DNA of 64,000 nt from Mediterranea massiliensis. Lineage in GTDB: Bacteria; Bacteroidota; Bacteroidia; Bacteroidales; Bacteroidaceae. The translations under genes and the position numbers were made by a program. Positions 27,698-37,558 of the stretch are shown here, one piece after another; position 1 is the first letter of the stretch; each line of letters begins with the position of its first letter. The DNA lies in the NCBI GenBank assembly GCA_015060685.1, contig SUXZ01000007.1:1-64000 (forward strand), in the 5' to 3' direction. The notes under the pieces were generated by a model, which worked only from the letters and a program-made list of their open reading frames with translations, was not told where the DNA came from and ran no database searches.

Positions 27698-29222
27698 AGT
27701 GTTTGAAGTGGCGGAAACCGGTGATGACCATGGCTATGCCGTGTTCGTTGCAATAGTCGAAGGTCAGTTGGTCCTTGATGCTTCCACCTGGTTGGATAAC
27801 GGCTGTAATGCCTTCGTTTCCGGCTATTTCCACGCAGTCGGGGAAGGGGAAGAATGCGTCGCTGGCCATTACTGCTCCGTTTAAGTCGAATCCGAAGTTC
27901 TTGGCCTTTTCGATGGCTTGCTTCAAGGCATCTACGCGGCTTGTCTGCCCTACGCCGCTTGCCAGCAATTGTCCGCCCTTAGCCAATACGATGGCGTTCG
28001 ATTTCGAGTTCTTCACAATCTTGTTGGCGAAGAGCATATCTTCGATTTCTTGTGCGGTAGGTGCTTTTTCGGTCACCACCTTCAGGTCTTCGGTAGTTTC
28101 TTGTTTCAAGTCGCGGTCTTGTACCAACACGCCGTTCAGCAACGAGCGGAATTGTTTCTTGGGAAGTTCGGCCGGCTTGCGTACGAGGATGATGCGGTTC
28201 TTCTTTTGTCCGAGGATTTCGAGTGCATCCACATCGTAATCGGGTGCAATGAGCACTTCGAAGAAGATTTTGTTAATCTCTTCGGCGGCTTGTTTGTTCA
28301 CTACTGCGTTGGTGATGATTACGCCACCGAATGCCGAAACGGGGTCGCCGGCAAGGGCATCTGTCCAAGCTTCAACGATGGTTGGGCGTGTGGCCAATCC
28401 GCAAGCGTTGTTGTGTTTCAGGATGGCAACGGTTGTTGTGCCGTCGAACTCGTCAATCAAGTCAACTGCCGAAGCAATGTCGAGCAGGTTGTTGTACGAG
28501 ATTTCCTTGCCGTGTATTTGGTCGAACATCTGTTCGATGTTTCCGTAGAAAACACCCTTTTGGTGTGGGTTTTCGCCATAGCGCAAAGTCTTTTGCGAGT
28601 CGGCAGTTGCGCGGAAGGCGCTTCCTGCATCGCCATCGAAGTAGTTGAAGATGGCCGAGTCGTAGTGTGAGCTGACGGCAAATGCCTCTTTGGCAAACCA
28701 ACGGCGCTCTTCGCGGGTGGTTTGTGCGCCATGCTCCTTCAAGATGTCGCGCAAGGGCTTGTATTGTGCCTGGCTTGCAACGATAACCACGTCGTTGAAG
28801 TTCTTTGCGGCAGCGCGGATAAGTGAGATGCCGCCTATGTCGATCTTTTCGATGATGGCTTGCTCTTCAGCACCGCTTGCAACGGTTGCTTCGAATGGGT
28901 AGAGGTCAACGATTACCAGGTCGATTTCGGGGATTTCGTATTTCTCAATCTGTTGCATGTCTTGCTCCAATCCGCGGCGGCAAAGGATGCCACCGAAAAC
29001 TTTCGGGTGAAGTGTCTTTACGCGGCCTCCCAGGATAGAGGGGTATGTGGTAAGGTCTTCCACTGCTTGGCAGGGATATCCTAACGATTCGATGAATTGG
29101 CGTGTGCCGCCAGTAGAGAGGAATTGTACACCCTCTTCGTGCAGCTTGGTGATGATTTCGTCCAAGCCTTCTTTGTGATAAACCGATACTAATGCGGTTT
29201 TAATTCTCTTTGTTTCAGCCAT
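27696..29222 (-). CDS. purH: Bifunctional AICAR transformylase / IMP cyclohydrolase
   Basis: Catalyses the last two steps of IMP synthesis. 508 aa from the ATG at 29222 (MAETKRIKTALVSVYHKEGL); in-frame codons further upstream precede the promoter and are not used. The N-terminal MGS-like cyclohydrolase domain has LSTGGTRQFIE and VKTLHPKVFGG. The C-terminal transformylase has RYGENPHQKG and the KHNNACG loop. It has its own promoter, and downstream genes on the same strand are the elongasome cluster. Confidence 0.96.
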   Translation of the reverse strand: MAETKRIKTALVSVYHKEGLDEIITKLHEEGVQFLSTGGTRQFIESLGYPCQAVEDLTTYPSILGGRVKTLHPKVFGGILCRRGLEQDMQQIEKYEIPEIDLVIVDLYPFEATVASGAEEQAIIEKIDIGGISLIRAAAKNFNDVVIVASQAQYKPLRDILKEHGAQTTREERRWFAKEAFAVSSHYDSAIFNYFDGDAGSAFRATADSQKTLRYGENPHQKGVFYGNIEQMFDQIHGKEISYNNLLDIASAVDLIDEFDGTTTVAILKHNNACGLATRPTIVEAWTDALAGDPVSAFGGVIITNAVVNKQAAEEINKIFFEVLIAPDYDVDALEILGQKKNRIILVRKPAELPKKQFRSLLNGVLVQDRDLKQETTEDLKVVTEKAPTAQEIEDMLFANKIVKNSKSNAIVLAKGGQLLASGVGQTSRVDALKQAIEKAKNFGFDLNGAVMASDAFFPFPDCVEIAGNEGITAVIQPGGSIKDQLTFDYCNEHGIAMVITGFRHFKH

Positions 29223-29260
29223 GATTCTGCTTGTTTGTTTGCTATGATTATAATAATGTG

Positions 29261-29291
29261 CAAAGATAGTATAAAGTGGCCGAAACGCAAA
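29261..29291 (-). promoter_or_regulatory. Promoter of purH (and probably mreB-rodA)
   Basis: On the minus strand TTTG (complement of 29288-29291), a 19-bp spacer and TATCTTTG (29268 to 29261). The start codon at 29222 is 38 bases away. No other -7 box is seen before mreB, so transcription may run through to rodA. Confidence 0.72.
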
Positions 29292-29301
29292 GAAGAAAAG
29301 C

Positions 29302-29468
29302 AAGTTTTTCGGTAATATTTTGAAAAACGTTTTTGATGCCGATTCTTATCTGTATTGTGTGCCGATTATTTTTATCTTGCCGGTTGCTTGAATCCTCTCT
29401 GATGCCATATTTTTTCCATTCAATCCCCGTCAGACATATGCCATTCGTGCCAAACTTTTTTTTAGGCT
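29302..29468. other. Intergenic stretch before the 11-bp-phased array
   Basis: Between the divergent purH and PPIase promoters. It holds no ORF of note. TGCCGATT occurs at 29337 and 29360, and further TGCC words lie at 29378, 29403, 29439 and 29448, without regular spacing. Some of them could be eroded units of the array that follows. Confidence 0.4.
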
Positions 29469-29600
29469 TGGCACAACTCTGCCAACGCGGTGGCACAACC
29501 TTGCCAAGCCTATGGCAAAGCACTGCCAAAGGCTTGGCAAAACAGTGCCGCTGTAGTGTCGGAGAGTTGCCAAAATTCAGGCGAAATTTTGCCGTATAAA
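29469..29600. repeat. Alternating TGGCA/TGCCA array, 11-bp phased
   Basis: Five-base half-sites alternate in orientation every 11 bases: TGGCA at 29469, TGCCA 29480, TGGCA 29491, TGCCA 29502, TGGCA 29513, TGCCA 29524, TGGCA 29535, TGCCG 29546, TGTCG 29557, TGCCA 29568, AGGCG 29579, TGCCG 29590. The full unit is therefore 22 bp, six units long, with decay at the right end. That end runs over the -33 box of the PPIase promoter (29588-29591). A perfect inverted repeat TTGCCAAGCCT/AGGCTTGGCAA (29501, 29530) lies within it. Confidence 0.85.
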
Positions 29601-29618
29601 CAACTATTGCTATCTTTG
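29588..29618 (+). promoter_or_regulatory. Promoter of the PPIase gene
   Basis: TTTG at 29588-29591, a 19-bp spacer and TATCTTTG at 29611-29618. The ATG at 29642 follows after 23 bases. The -33 box lies inside the last unit of the TGGCA/TGCCA array. Confidence 0.75.
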
Positions 29619-29641
29619 CCCGAAGTTAAATCCGATTGAAT

Positions 29642-30472
29642 ATGAAACAAACAACTTTACTATTATTAACCCTCTTGTGTTGCGGCTTTATGGCATGCAA
29701 TTCAAGCAATAAAAAAGACAATATGAATACGAAGGTTAAAATCGAAACATCAGCAGGCGACGTACTGGTAAAACTTTACGACGAAACGCCCCTGCATCGT
29801 GATAACTTCATCAAACTTGTGGAGAAAGGCACTTACGAAGGCACCCTTTTCCATCGTGTCATCAACAACTTCATGATTCAAGCCGGTGATCCCGATTCGA
29901 AAGGTGCGCCGAAAGGCAAGCAACTCGGCACGGGCGATGTGGGTTATACCATCCCGGCAGAGTTTGTCTATCCGCAATATTTCCACAAGAAAGGCGCACT
30001 TGCCGCAGCTCGTCAAGGCGACCAGGTAAACCCTAATAAAGAGTCGTCGGGATGTCAGTTCTACATCGTAACCGGACAAGTTTACAACGACTCTACCATC
30101 CTCAGCATGGAGCAACAGATGAATCATCAACGCTTGAACGGCATCTTCCAGTCGTTGGCTCAAAAGCATATGAAGGAGATTTACAAAATGCGTAAGGAAA
30201 ACGACCAAGAAGGATTGATGAATCTGCAAGACTCGCTCATCATGCAAGCGCAAGCCGAGGCCGATAAGTTGCCCGAACTTCGCTTCACTCCCGAACAGAT
30301 TGAAGCCTATACAACCGTTGGCGGCACTCCTCACCTCGATGGTGCCTATACCGTCTTTGGCGAAGTGCTCGAAGGCATCGAAGTGGTAGATGCCATCCAG
30401 AAAGTGGAAACCGACCGTAGCGACCGTCCGTTGCAAGATGTCGTTATCAAGAAAATGACCATTGTAGACTAA
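29642..30472 (+). CDS. Cyclophilin-type peptidyl-prolyl isomerase lipoprotein
   Basis: 276 aa from ATG at 29642 (a TTG two codons earlier is in frame). Lipoprotein signal with FMAC, Cys19. The cyclophilin domain starts near residue 33 (VKIETSAGDVLVKLYDETPLHRDNF) with FHRVINNFMIQAGDP and SSGCQFYIVTG. A helical insertion of about 75 residues (STILSMEQQMNHQRL to LPELRF) splits the fold before GGTPHLDGAYTVFGEV. Likely an envelope foldase. It has its own promoter and terminator. Confidence 0.93.
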   Translation: MKQTTLLLLTLLCCGFMACNSSNKKDNMNTKVKIETSAGDVLVKLYDETPLHRDNFIKLVEKGTYEGTLFHRVINNFMIQAGDPDSKGAPKGKQLGTGDVGYTIPAEFVYPQYFHKKGALAAARQGDQVNPNKESSGCQFYIVTGQVYNDSTILSMEQQMNHQRLNGIFQSLAQKHMKEIYKMRKENDQEGLMNLQDSLIMQAQAEADKLPELRFTPEQIEAYTTVGGTPHLDGAYTVFGEVLEGIEVVDAIQKVETDRSDRPLQDVVIKKMTIVD

Positions 30473-30492
30473 CAAATCTATTAATACTTCGC

Positions 30493-30527
30493 AATAGCCA
30501 GGGCAAATGCCTTGGCTATTTCTTTTT
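30493..30527 (+). terminator. Terminator of the PPIase gene
   Basis: A 13-bp stem (30493-30505 with 30508-30520, one G-U pair) with a 2-base loop followed by TCTTTTT. It lies 20 bases after the stop codon. Confidence 0.88.
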
Positions 30528-30584
30528 AAGGCCATTTTTTTGCATAATTTCTTTTTCTATCAACCAAATATCGAAAGAATTTGT

Positions 30585-30592
30585 TTACTTTG
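30585..30592 (+). promoter_or_regulatory. Possible -7 box of tamB-tamL
   Basis: TTACTTTG differs from TAnnTTTG at one position and lies 28 bases before the tamB start, just after a terminator, so a promoter is expected here. Confidence 0.4.
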
Positions 30593-30620
30593 TGCAAATT
30601 TACAAAGCGATACAAATTAG

Positions 30621-33600
30621 ATGGAAGAAATACCTGTGCCACCGAAGAAACGGAGATGGGGTAGAGTAGTGCTGTGGGTGCTGCTTACACCCCTATTGCT
30701 TTTTGTGCTACTGATGGCACTGCTCTATGTGCCGCCGGTGCAAAGCATCATCCGCCAGAAGGCCACTGAAATAGCTTCCGAAGCAACGGGTATGGACATC
30801 AGTGTGCAACGCATCGACTTGCGTTTTCCCTTTAATCTGCAAGTAAGCGGAGTGAAGGTGGTGCAAGCGCCCGACACGTTGCTCGACTTGCAACGCTTGA
30901 ACATCCGTGTACAGGTGTGGCCCCTGCTGAAAGGGCAAGTCGAGGTGGACGAGGTGCTGTTGGAAGATGCCGTTGTCAATTCGGCCAATCTCATCGAGGG
31001 CATTCATCTGAAAGGAAACCTTGGCCGCTTCTTCCTGGAGAGTCATGGCATCGACTTAAGTGGCGAAGAGATTGTGCTGAACGAAATCGAACTGAACGAT
31101 ACAAACGTGGCGGTATTGATGAACGATACCACTACTGCCCCTCCCGATAGTTCATCCGCACCACTAAATTGGAAGATTAACCTGCATTCGTTGGCATTGA
31201 ACAATGTCGATGTGGCGTTGGATATGCCGCTCGATTCGATGAGGTTATCCGCTCGTTTGGGTAGTGCCGAAGTGCTGAATGCTAAAGCCGATTTGCTGAA
31301 GCAACATTATGCATGTCAGCATTTCGTTGTAGATAATACAACCCTTTCATACGATGTAGGCAATGCCACTCCTGCCGATGGCTTCGACCCTTCGCACATT
31401 GCGCTTCGCAACATTGCAATAGGCCTTGATTCGCTACTCTTTGCCGGCGAAAATTTAGGCGCAGTCATTCAAAAATTCACTCTGAACGAGCGAAGTGGAT
31501 TAAGTCTGCTATCAGTCGATGGACGATTGCGGGCAGATACAAGTGTGATAGAAGTCCCTCAATTACGTTTGCGGACACCTCATAGCGAAATGAATCTTCA
31601 GGCACATACCTATTGGCGGATGATAAACATGCCTACCACCGGCAACTTGTCTGCTCGCTTCGATGCCCGCATCGGCAAGCAAGACATTATGTTGCTTGCC
31701 GCCGGGCTGCCCCAAAGTTTCAAGGAAGCCTATCCCGAGCATCCGTTGGTCATTTCGGCTGGTACCGATGGCAACTTGCGACAGATGCAACTCTCGCGAT
31801 TTGAGGTCGATTTGCCCGGTGCCTTTAATGCAACCGGAGAAGGCTCGGTGTATCACTTGGTTGATTCGTTGAAAAGAAACGGGCAGCTGAGCTTCGCAAT
31901 GCAAACGCACGATTTGAACTTCTTGAAAGCCTTAGCCGGTGTCTCACCCGATAGCCTTTCGGTGGTAGTGCCCGATAGTATGCAGATGAATGCCAACCTG
32001 ACATTCGAAGGGCCGCAATATCAAGCACATGTCGATTTGCTGGAAGCAGAAGGTATGCTTAACTTAAATGCCAAACTGAATGCTTCGACATTGGCCTATG
32101 AAGCCGACTTGATGGTCGATTCGTTGGAGTTGACACACTTCATGCCGCAAGACTCCTTATCGCTGCTCACCACTACCATTAAGGCAAGCGGACAAGGTTT
32201 CGACTTGGCTTCTCCCAAAACGAAAGCCGATATACAAGCCGTGTTGGATCATTTGCACTACGGACATTGGAAGTTCGACAAGATGCAAATGCAGGCCGGA
32301 TTGAACAAGTCGGTAGCAACCTTGAAAGTGGATAGTGACAACGAGTTGCTGAAGCTCAAAGCCAATGGCGATTTGCGTTTCGACAAGACTTACCTGGACG
32401 GCACACTCGATATGAATGTAGCGCAAGTGGATTTGTATGGCCTGGGTATAGCACCCAAACCGTTAAAGCGCCCCTTTGCGTTCAACGTCACTTCCGAAGC
32501 ACGCCACGACTCGGTGAAACTTCGTCTCGATGCCGGCGACATGAACTTACGTTTCCGTGCGCGTAGCACATTGAAAAAGATGATAGAGCAAGGCAATGAA
32601 TTTATCGCATTGCTCATGCAACAGATTGACGAACGCAAATTGAATCATGCCGCTTTGCGCGAGTTGATGCCTTCGGCCGGTTTCCATCTGATGGCGGGGA
32701 AGGAAAACCCCATTAGCTATTTCTTGGCAACTAAAGACATTTCGTACAACGACTTCCGGTTAAGTTTCGGCTTGACACCCAAAAACGGTATCAATGGACG
32801 GGCATCTGTACATGGCTTCCGCATGGATTCCTTGCAGATGGATACCATCTATATCTTGACCAAACAAGATACAACACACTTACGCCTACAGGCAGGTATC
32901 ATAAATGCGCCGGGCCATCCTCATGTAGCATTCAATGCTTCGCTTACCGGAGAAGTGAGAAACGAAGATGCCGAGCTGCTATTGAATTTTACGGATGGAA
33001 ACGGAGAAACCGGCATCAATTTCGGCCTGAATGCTCGCCCGCTTACCGAAGGCAATGGAAAGGGCAACGGCATGTTGTTGAGAATCACTCCCGAAGAACC
33101 GATAGTGGCTTTCCGCAAATTCCATTTCGTGGATAATGCCAACTGGGCATATATACATAAAAATATGCGCGCTTACGCCAATATCGATATGGAGGGTGAA
33201 GACGGATTGGGATTCAAGATGCTATCCAATCAGCAAGACACGGTTTCTTTGCAAAACATGAATATCGAACTTAGCCGTTTGAACTTGGATTTGCTTAGCG
33301 ATGTATTGCCGTATATGCCGCGAATAGGCGGTTTGTTTACCATTGAAACGCATTATGTCCAGACGGAATCTTCGCTTCAACTCTCGGCCGATTCGAATAT
33401 CGACCAATTCTCATACGAAGACCGCCTGGTGGGCGATATCGGATTGGGCGCTACCTGGTTGCCGGCCGAAGACAATAGGCACTTCTTGAATGCCTACATG
33501 TTGGCAAACGATCAGGAGGTTGTAATGGCTGATGGTGTGTTGCAAACCGTCAAGAATCAGGAGTTAATCGACTTGAATGCAATGGTCGACCACTTCCCGT

Positions 33601-35135
33601 TGCCTATGCTCAATGCTTTTGTTCCCGATGAGATGATAACCTTAACGGGTAACTTGATTGGTGATGTGGCCGTTGGAGGTACATTGGATAAACCACAAGT
33701 GGAAGGTGAACTGACGTTGGATAGTGTAACATTGTTTGCCCGACAAGCAGGTGCTCGCTATCGTTTCGATAATCGTTCGGTGAAGATTGCCGACAATCAA
33801 ATGCATTTCGATAAGTTTGCCATCTACACCAATAGCGAAAATCCGTTTACCATTGACGGCATCGTAGATTTCAGGAAGATGGACATGCCTACGGCCAACC
33901 TCAATCTCTTTGCATCGAAATATACTTTCTTGGATGCTCCACGCACACGCGAAAGTCTGATTTATGGAAAGATATTAGTCGATTTGGATGCCCGTTTACG
34001 CGGCCCGCTCGATGCGTTGACGCTTCGCGGCAATATGAACCTGTTGGGTAGCACCAATGTGACCTATGTGCTTACCGAATCGCCTTTGACCGTCGAAGAC
34101 CGATTGGATGGATTGGTCACCTTTACCTCCTTTACCGATACAACCCAAGTGGTAAAAGAGGAAACCGCTATCATGTCGTTGGGCGGATTGGATATGAATA
34201 TGTCTGTCCATATCGACGATGCCGTTCGCTTGCGTGCCGACCTTAGTAGCGACCGAAGCAAGTACATCGAACTTGAAGGCGGTGGCGATTTGAATTTGCT
34301 TTATACTCCACAAGGCGACTTGAGCTTGACCGGACGATATACCCTCTCGGGTGGCACGATGAACTACTCGTTGCCTATCATACCATTGAAAGAGTTTGCT
34401 TTCAGTAACGGTAGTTATGTGGATTGGAGGGGCAACGTAATGAATCCCGATTTGAATCTGAAGGCCACCGAACGTTTGCGTGCGGCCGTATCCGATGCTG
34501 ATGGTGGAAGCCGTATGGTTAACTTCGATGTATCCATCGCTATCAAAAACCGGTTGGAATCTCCCGAGTTAGTGTTCGATATTGCTGCACCCGAAGATGC
34601 TACGATACAAAACGAATTGCAAGCTATGGGAGCCGAAGAGCGTAGCAAACAAGCCATTGCCATGTTGGCTACGGGTATTTATCTGAATAGTGGTGTGAAA
34701 GGTGGAGGACTCGATATGGGTGCCGCACTGAATAGTGTATTGCAAAGCCAAATTAATTCATTGGCCGGCTCTGCTTTGAGTAGTTCGAATGCAAGCTTTA
34801 GCATGGGAGTAGAGAATCGAACCTCGGCAGAGACAGGTGATACGCAAACCGATTATAGTTTCCGCTACTCGCAACGCTTCTTCAACGACCGTTTCCAGAT
34901 TGTTATCGGCGGAAAGGTGAGCACCGGAAACAACGCAACCAATAATACCGAATCGTTCATTGATAACATATCTTTGGAATACCGCTTGGATAATACCGGC
35001 ACACGCTATGTCCGTGTTTTCCATAATAAGAACTACGAAAGTATTCTTGATGGAGAAATCACCGAAACAGGTGCCGGTTTGGTACTTAGAAAGAAACTGA
35101 ATCATTTGGGCGAATTATTTATTTTCAAGAAGTAA
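30621..35135 (+). CDS. tamB: Translocation and assembly module protein TamB
   Basis: 1504 aa, the size of the Bacteroidota TamB family. One N-terminal transmembrane helix (about residues 16-37) anchors it in the inner membrane. The rest is a long beta-rich AsmA-like periplasmic bridge, and the last 450 residues hold the conserved TamB domain (DUF490), with GKILVDLDARLRGPLDALTLRGNMNLLGS-like text. It probably spans the periplasm and works with the BamA-type barrel encoded 6 bp downstream in outer-membrane protein insertion or lipid transport. Confidence 0.92.
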   Translation: MEEIPVPPKKRRWGRVVLWVLLTPLLLFVLLMALLYVPPVQSIIRQKATEIASEATGMDISVQRIDLRFPFNLQVSGVKVVQAPDTLLDLQRLNIRVQVWPLLKGQVEVDEVLLEDAVVNSANLIEGIHLKGNLGRFFLESHGIDLSGEEIVLNEIELNDTNVAVLMNDTTTAPPDSSSAPLNWKINLHSLALNNVDVALDMPLDSMRLSARLGSAEVLNAKADLLKQHYACQHFVVDNTTLSYDVGNATPADGFDPSHIALRNIAIGLDSLLFAGENLGAVIQKFTLNERSGLSLLSVDGRLRADTSVIEVPQLRLRTPHSEMNLQAHTYWRMINMPTTGNLSARFDARIGKQDIMLLAAGLPQSFKEAYPEHPLVISAGTDGNLRQMQLSRFEVDLPGAFNATGEGSVYHLVDSLKRNGQLSFAMQTHDLNFLKALAGVSPDSLSVVVPDSMQMNANLTFEGPQYQAHVDLLEAEGMLNLNAKLNASTLAYEADLMVDSLELTHFMPQDSLSLLTTTIKASGQGFDLASPKTKADIQAVLDHLHYGHWKFDKMQMQAGLNKSVATLKVDSDNELLKLKANGDLRFDKTYLDGTLDMNVAQVDLYGLGIAPKPLKRPFAFNVTSEARHDSVKLRLDAGDMNLRFRARSTLKKMIEQGNEFIALLMQQIDERKLNHAALRELMPSAGFHLMAGKENPISYFLATKDISYNDFRLSFGLTPKNGINGRASVHGFRMDSLQMDTIYILTKQDTTHLRLQAGIINAPGHPHVAFNASLTGEVRNEDAELLLNFTDGNGETGINFGLNARPLTEGNGKGNGMLLRITPEEPIVAFRKFHFVDNANWAYIHKNMRAYANIDMEGEDGLGFKMLSNQQDTVSLQNMNIELSRLNLDLLSDVLPYMPRIGGLFTIETHYVQTESSLQLSADSNIDQFSYEDRLVGDIGLGATWLPAEDNRHFLNAYMLANDQEVVMADGVLQTVKNQELIDLNAMVDHFPLPMLNAFVPDEMITLTGNLIGDVAVGGTLDKPQVEGELTLDSVTLFARQAGARYRFDNRSVKIADNQMHFDKFAIYTNSENPFTIDGIVDFRKMDMPTANLNLFASKYTFLDAPRTRESLIYGKILVDLDARLRGPLDALTLRGNMNLLGSTNVTYVLTESPLTVEDRLDGLVTFTSFTDTTQVVKEETAIMSLGGLDMNMSVHIDDAVRLRADLSSDRSKYIELEGGGDLNLLYTPQGDLSLTGRYTLSGGTMNYSLPIIPLKEFAFSNGSYVDWRGNVMNPDLNLKATERLRAAVSDADGGSRMVNFDVSIAIKNRLESPELVFDIAAPEDATIQNELQAMGAEERSKQAIAMLATGIYLNSGVKGGGLDMGAALNSVLQSQINSLAGSALSSSNASFSMGVENRTSAETGDTQTDYSFRYSQRFFNDRFQIVIGGKVSTGNNATNNTESFIDNISLEYRLDNTGTRYVRVFHNKNYESILDGEITETGAGLVLRKKLNHLGELFIFKK

Positions 35136-35141
35136 AGTGGA

Positions 35142-37508
35142 ATGAAGAGGTTACACAATTTATATGCATTCATGTTCGTGCTTTTACTGATGGCATGCTC
35201 AACAACCCGTAACTTGCCGGAAGGAGAGCAGTTGTACATCGGACAAAAGGCTATGATATTGGAAAATACTCCTACTTCGTCGGTGGGCGAGAATGCTTTG
35301 TCCGAGATAGAAGCCGCATTGGCAACAGCACCAAACAACTCTTTCATGGGCAGTTCTTCGCTCCGCATTCCTTTTCCATTGGGCTTGTGGATATACAACG
35401 GATTTGAAAAATATCAAGATAAGAAGGGGGTGGGAAGATGGATTTACGACCACTTTGCCGCCGATCCGGTATTGATGTCGGAAGTGAATCCGGGTATTCG
35501 CGAGAAAGCCGGTGAGAACATCCTTCGCGAGTATGGCTATTTTAATGGCGATGTCAGCTATCAAACATTTACCGACAAGAAGAATCCTAAAAAGGTTAAG
35601 TTGCAATATTCGGTGGATTTTCGTAATCCATACGTTATAGATACACTCTATTTTCAAGGCTTTACAGAGCGTACCACCAACATTATGCAACGTAGTTTAA
35701 GACGCTCGTTGTTGCGTCGTGGTGCACAATTCAACGTGTTGGATTTGGATCAGGAACGTACGCGCATCAGCAACTTGTTGAGAAATGTGGGCTACTACTA
35801 TTTCCGCCCCGATTACCTGACCTATCAAGCCGATACGACTTTGGTCAGAGGAGGGCATGTTGCCTTGCGTATGGTGCCGGTAGCAGGTATGTCTCCCATA
35901 GCAGAAAAGCCATTCTTCCTGGATAATGACATCTCTTTTTACTTGTTGGGCGATAATGGTGAGATGCCTACCGATAGCATGCGCTACGAAAACCTTCATA
36001 TCTATTATCATAAGAAGTTGAAAGTGCGTCCGCGGATGCTCTATCGCTGGGTAAACTACAAAGGCTATCGTCGGAAACGCCAAGTATCCGATAGTACCGG
36101 TATCGAACGTCAGCGTCGTGCCGAGGGCTTGTTTAGTTTATATAAGCAAGAGCGTGTCCAAGAACGATTGGGAAGTATAGGCATTTTCCGTTATACCGAG
36201 ATGCGCTATGAACCGCGCGATACGGCATTTGTTAGCGATACGTTGAACTATAGCATCTGGGCGTCGTTGGATAAACCTTATGATGCGGAGCTTGACTTGA
36301 ACTTCAAGACCAAGAGCAATAACCAGATGGGACCAGGTGCGGCATTCAGCGTGACCAAGAAGAATGTGTTTGGTGGTGGCGAATCTTGGGGAGTGGAGCT
36401 GAAAGGCAGTTACGAGTGGCAAACCGGAAAGAACAGTTCGTCGAAGATGAATAGTTATGAGTGGGGATTATCCAGTTCGTTAACCTTCCCTCGAATCCTG
36501 TTCCCAGGAATGAGCGATAGGGAGTATGACTTTGCTGCTACTACTCGCTTGAAACTCTATATCGAGCAACTGAATCGTGCCAAATATTATAAACTCCTGG
36601 CATTTGGCGGTGGACTTTCCTATGAATTCCAACCGACAAATGTGCTGAAACATAGTTTTACACCTTTCCGTTTGACATTCAACGTGCTTCGCGACCCCAC
36701 GCCCGAGTTTGAAGCTATCCAAGCCGAGAATCCGGCTTTATATGTAAGTTTGCGTAATCAGTTTATCCCATTGATGGAATATACGTTGACCTACGACAAC
36801 TCGTCGGTGCGTTCGGTGCGCAACCCTATCTGGTGGCAAACTACAGTAGCCTCGGCGGGTAATGTAACCTCTACCATTTATGCCATTACGGGCAAACCTT
36901 TTAATGTAAAAGATAAGGAATTGCTTGGTGTGCCGTTTGCTCAATTCTTGAAGCTGAATAGCGAATTCCGTTATCATTGGCGGATGGATAGGAACAATTC
37001 GGTGGCTACACGCTTTGCGGCCGGCATCATTTGGTCGTATGGCAATGCTACAACAGCCCCTTATACCGAACAATTCTATATCGGTGGTGCCAATAGCGTG
37101 CGCGCTTTCTCGGCTCGTAGTTTAGGCCCTGGTAGTTACTATGCCGGCGATGGCTCATACAATTTTATCAACCATGTGGGCGATGTCCGTTTGGAAGCCA
37201 ACTTGGAGTATCGCTTCCGCATCTTGGGCGATTTGCATGGGGCAACCTTCTTGGATGCCGGCAATGTATGGTTGCTTCGTAAGGATGAGGCTCGTCCGGG
37301 TGGAGAACTGACGGCCAAGCACTTCATAGATCAGATAGCATTAGGTACCGGTGTGGGTGTGCGCTACGATATGGATTTCTTGGTATTTCGTTTGGATTTG
37401 GGCGTTGGTTTGCACTATCCATACGAGAATGGTCGTAGTGGATATTTCAATATGCCAAAGTTCAAAGATAATTTGGCATTACATTTTGCCATTGGTTATC
37501 CATTCTGA
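35142..37508 (+). CDS. tamL: BamA/TamA-family barrel with lipoprotein signal (TamL type)
   Basis: 788 aa. The N-terminus has a lipobox (LLLMAC, Cys19), so this barrel protein should be lipid-modified, as described for TamL of Bacteroidota. POTRA-like repeats cover about residues 25-330, then a C-terminal 16-strand barrel of the Omp85 family with GGANSVRAFSARSLGPGSY (the conserved loop 6 RxxG/A region) and a terminal strand ending in GYPF. It is paired with tamB 6 bp upstream. Confidence 0.9.
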   Translation: MKRLHNLYAFMFVLLLMACSTTRNLPEGEQLYIGQKAMILENTPTSSVGENALSEIEAALATAPNNSFMGSSSLRIPFPLGLWIYNGFEKYQDKKGVGRWIYDHFAADPVLMSEVNPGIREKAGENILREYGYFNGDVSYQTFTDKKNPKKVKLQYSVDFRNPYVIDTLYFQGFTERTTNIMQRSLRRSLLRRGAQFNVLDLDQERTRISNLLRNVGYYYFRPDYLTYQADTTLVRGGHVALRMVPVAGMSPIAEKPFFLDNDISFYLLGDNGEMPTDSMRYENLHIYYHKKLKVRPRMLYRWVNYKGYRRKRQVSDSTGIERQRRAEGLFSLYKQERVQERLGSIGIFRYTEMRYEPRDTAFVSDTLNYSIWASLDKPYDAELDLNFKTKSNNQMGPGAAFSVTKKNVFGGGESWGVELKGSYEWQTGKNSSSKMNSYEWGLSSSLTFPRILFPGMSDREYDFAATTRLKLYIEQLNRAKYYKLLAFGGGLSYEFQPTNVLKHSFTPFRLTFNVLRDPTPEFEAIQAENPALYVSLRNQFIPLMEYTLTYDNSSVRSVRNPIWWQTTVASAGNVTSTIYAITGKPFNVKDKELLGVPFAQFLKLNSEFRYHWRMDRNNSVATRFAAGIIWSYGNATTAPYTEQFYIGGANSVRAFSARSLGPGSYYAGDGSYNFINHVGDVRLEANLEYRFRILGDLHGATFLDAGNVWLLRKDEARPGGELTAKHFIDQIALGTGVGVRYDMDFLVFRLDLGVGLHYPYENGRSGYFNMPKFKDNLALHFAIGYPF

Positions 37509-37522
37509 TGAATAAAAATGCC

Positions 37523-37530
37523 TATCTTTG
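37523..37530 (+). promoter_or_regulatory. -7 box of the nucleotidyltransferase gene
   Basis: TATCTTTG is an exact -7 box, 28 bases before the start at 37559. The -33 box is weak. Confidence 0.6.
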
Positions 37531-37558
37531 CGGCAGAAAACTTTTAAACACTTAAGAT

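Noticed and set aside
27918..28670. 250-aa open frame on the plus strand
   Set aside because: Lies wholly inside purH on the opposite strand and has no promoter or known motif; a shadow frame.
29223..29260. N-terminal extension of PurH
   Set aside because: Adds 27 residues without similarity to the family, and its first codon lies upstream of the promoter at 29261-29291.
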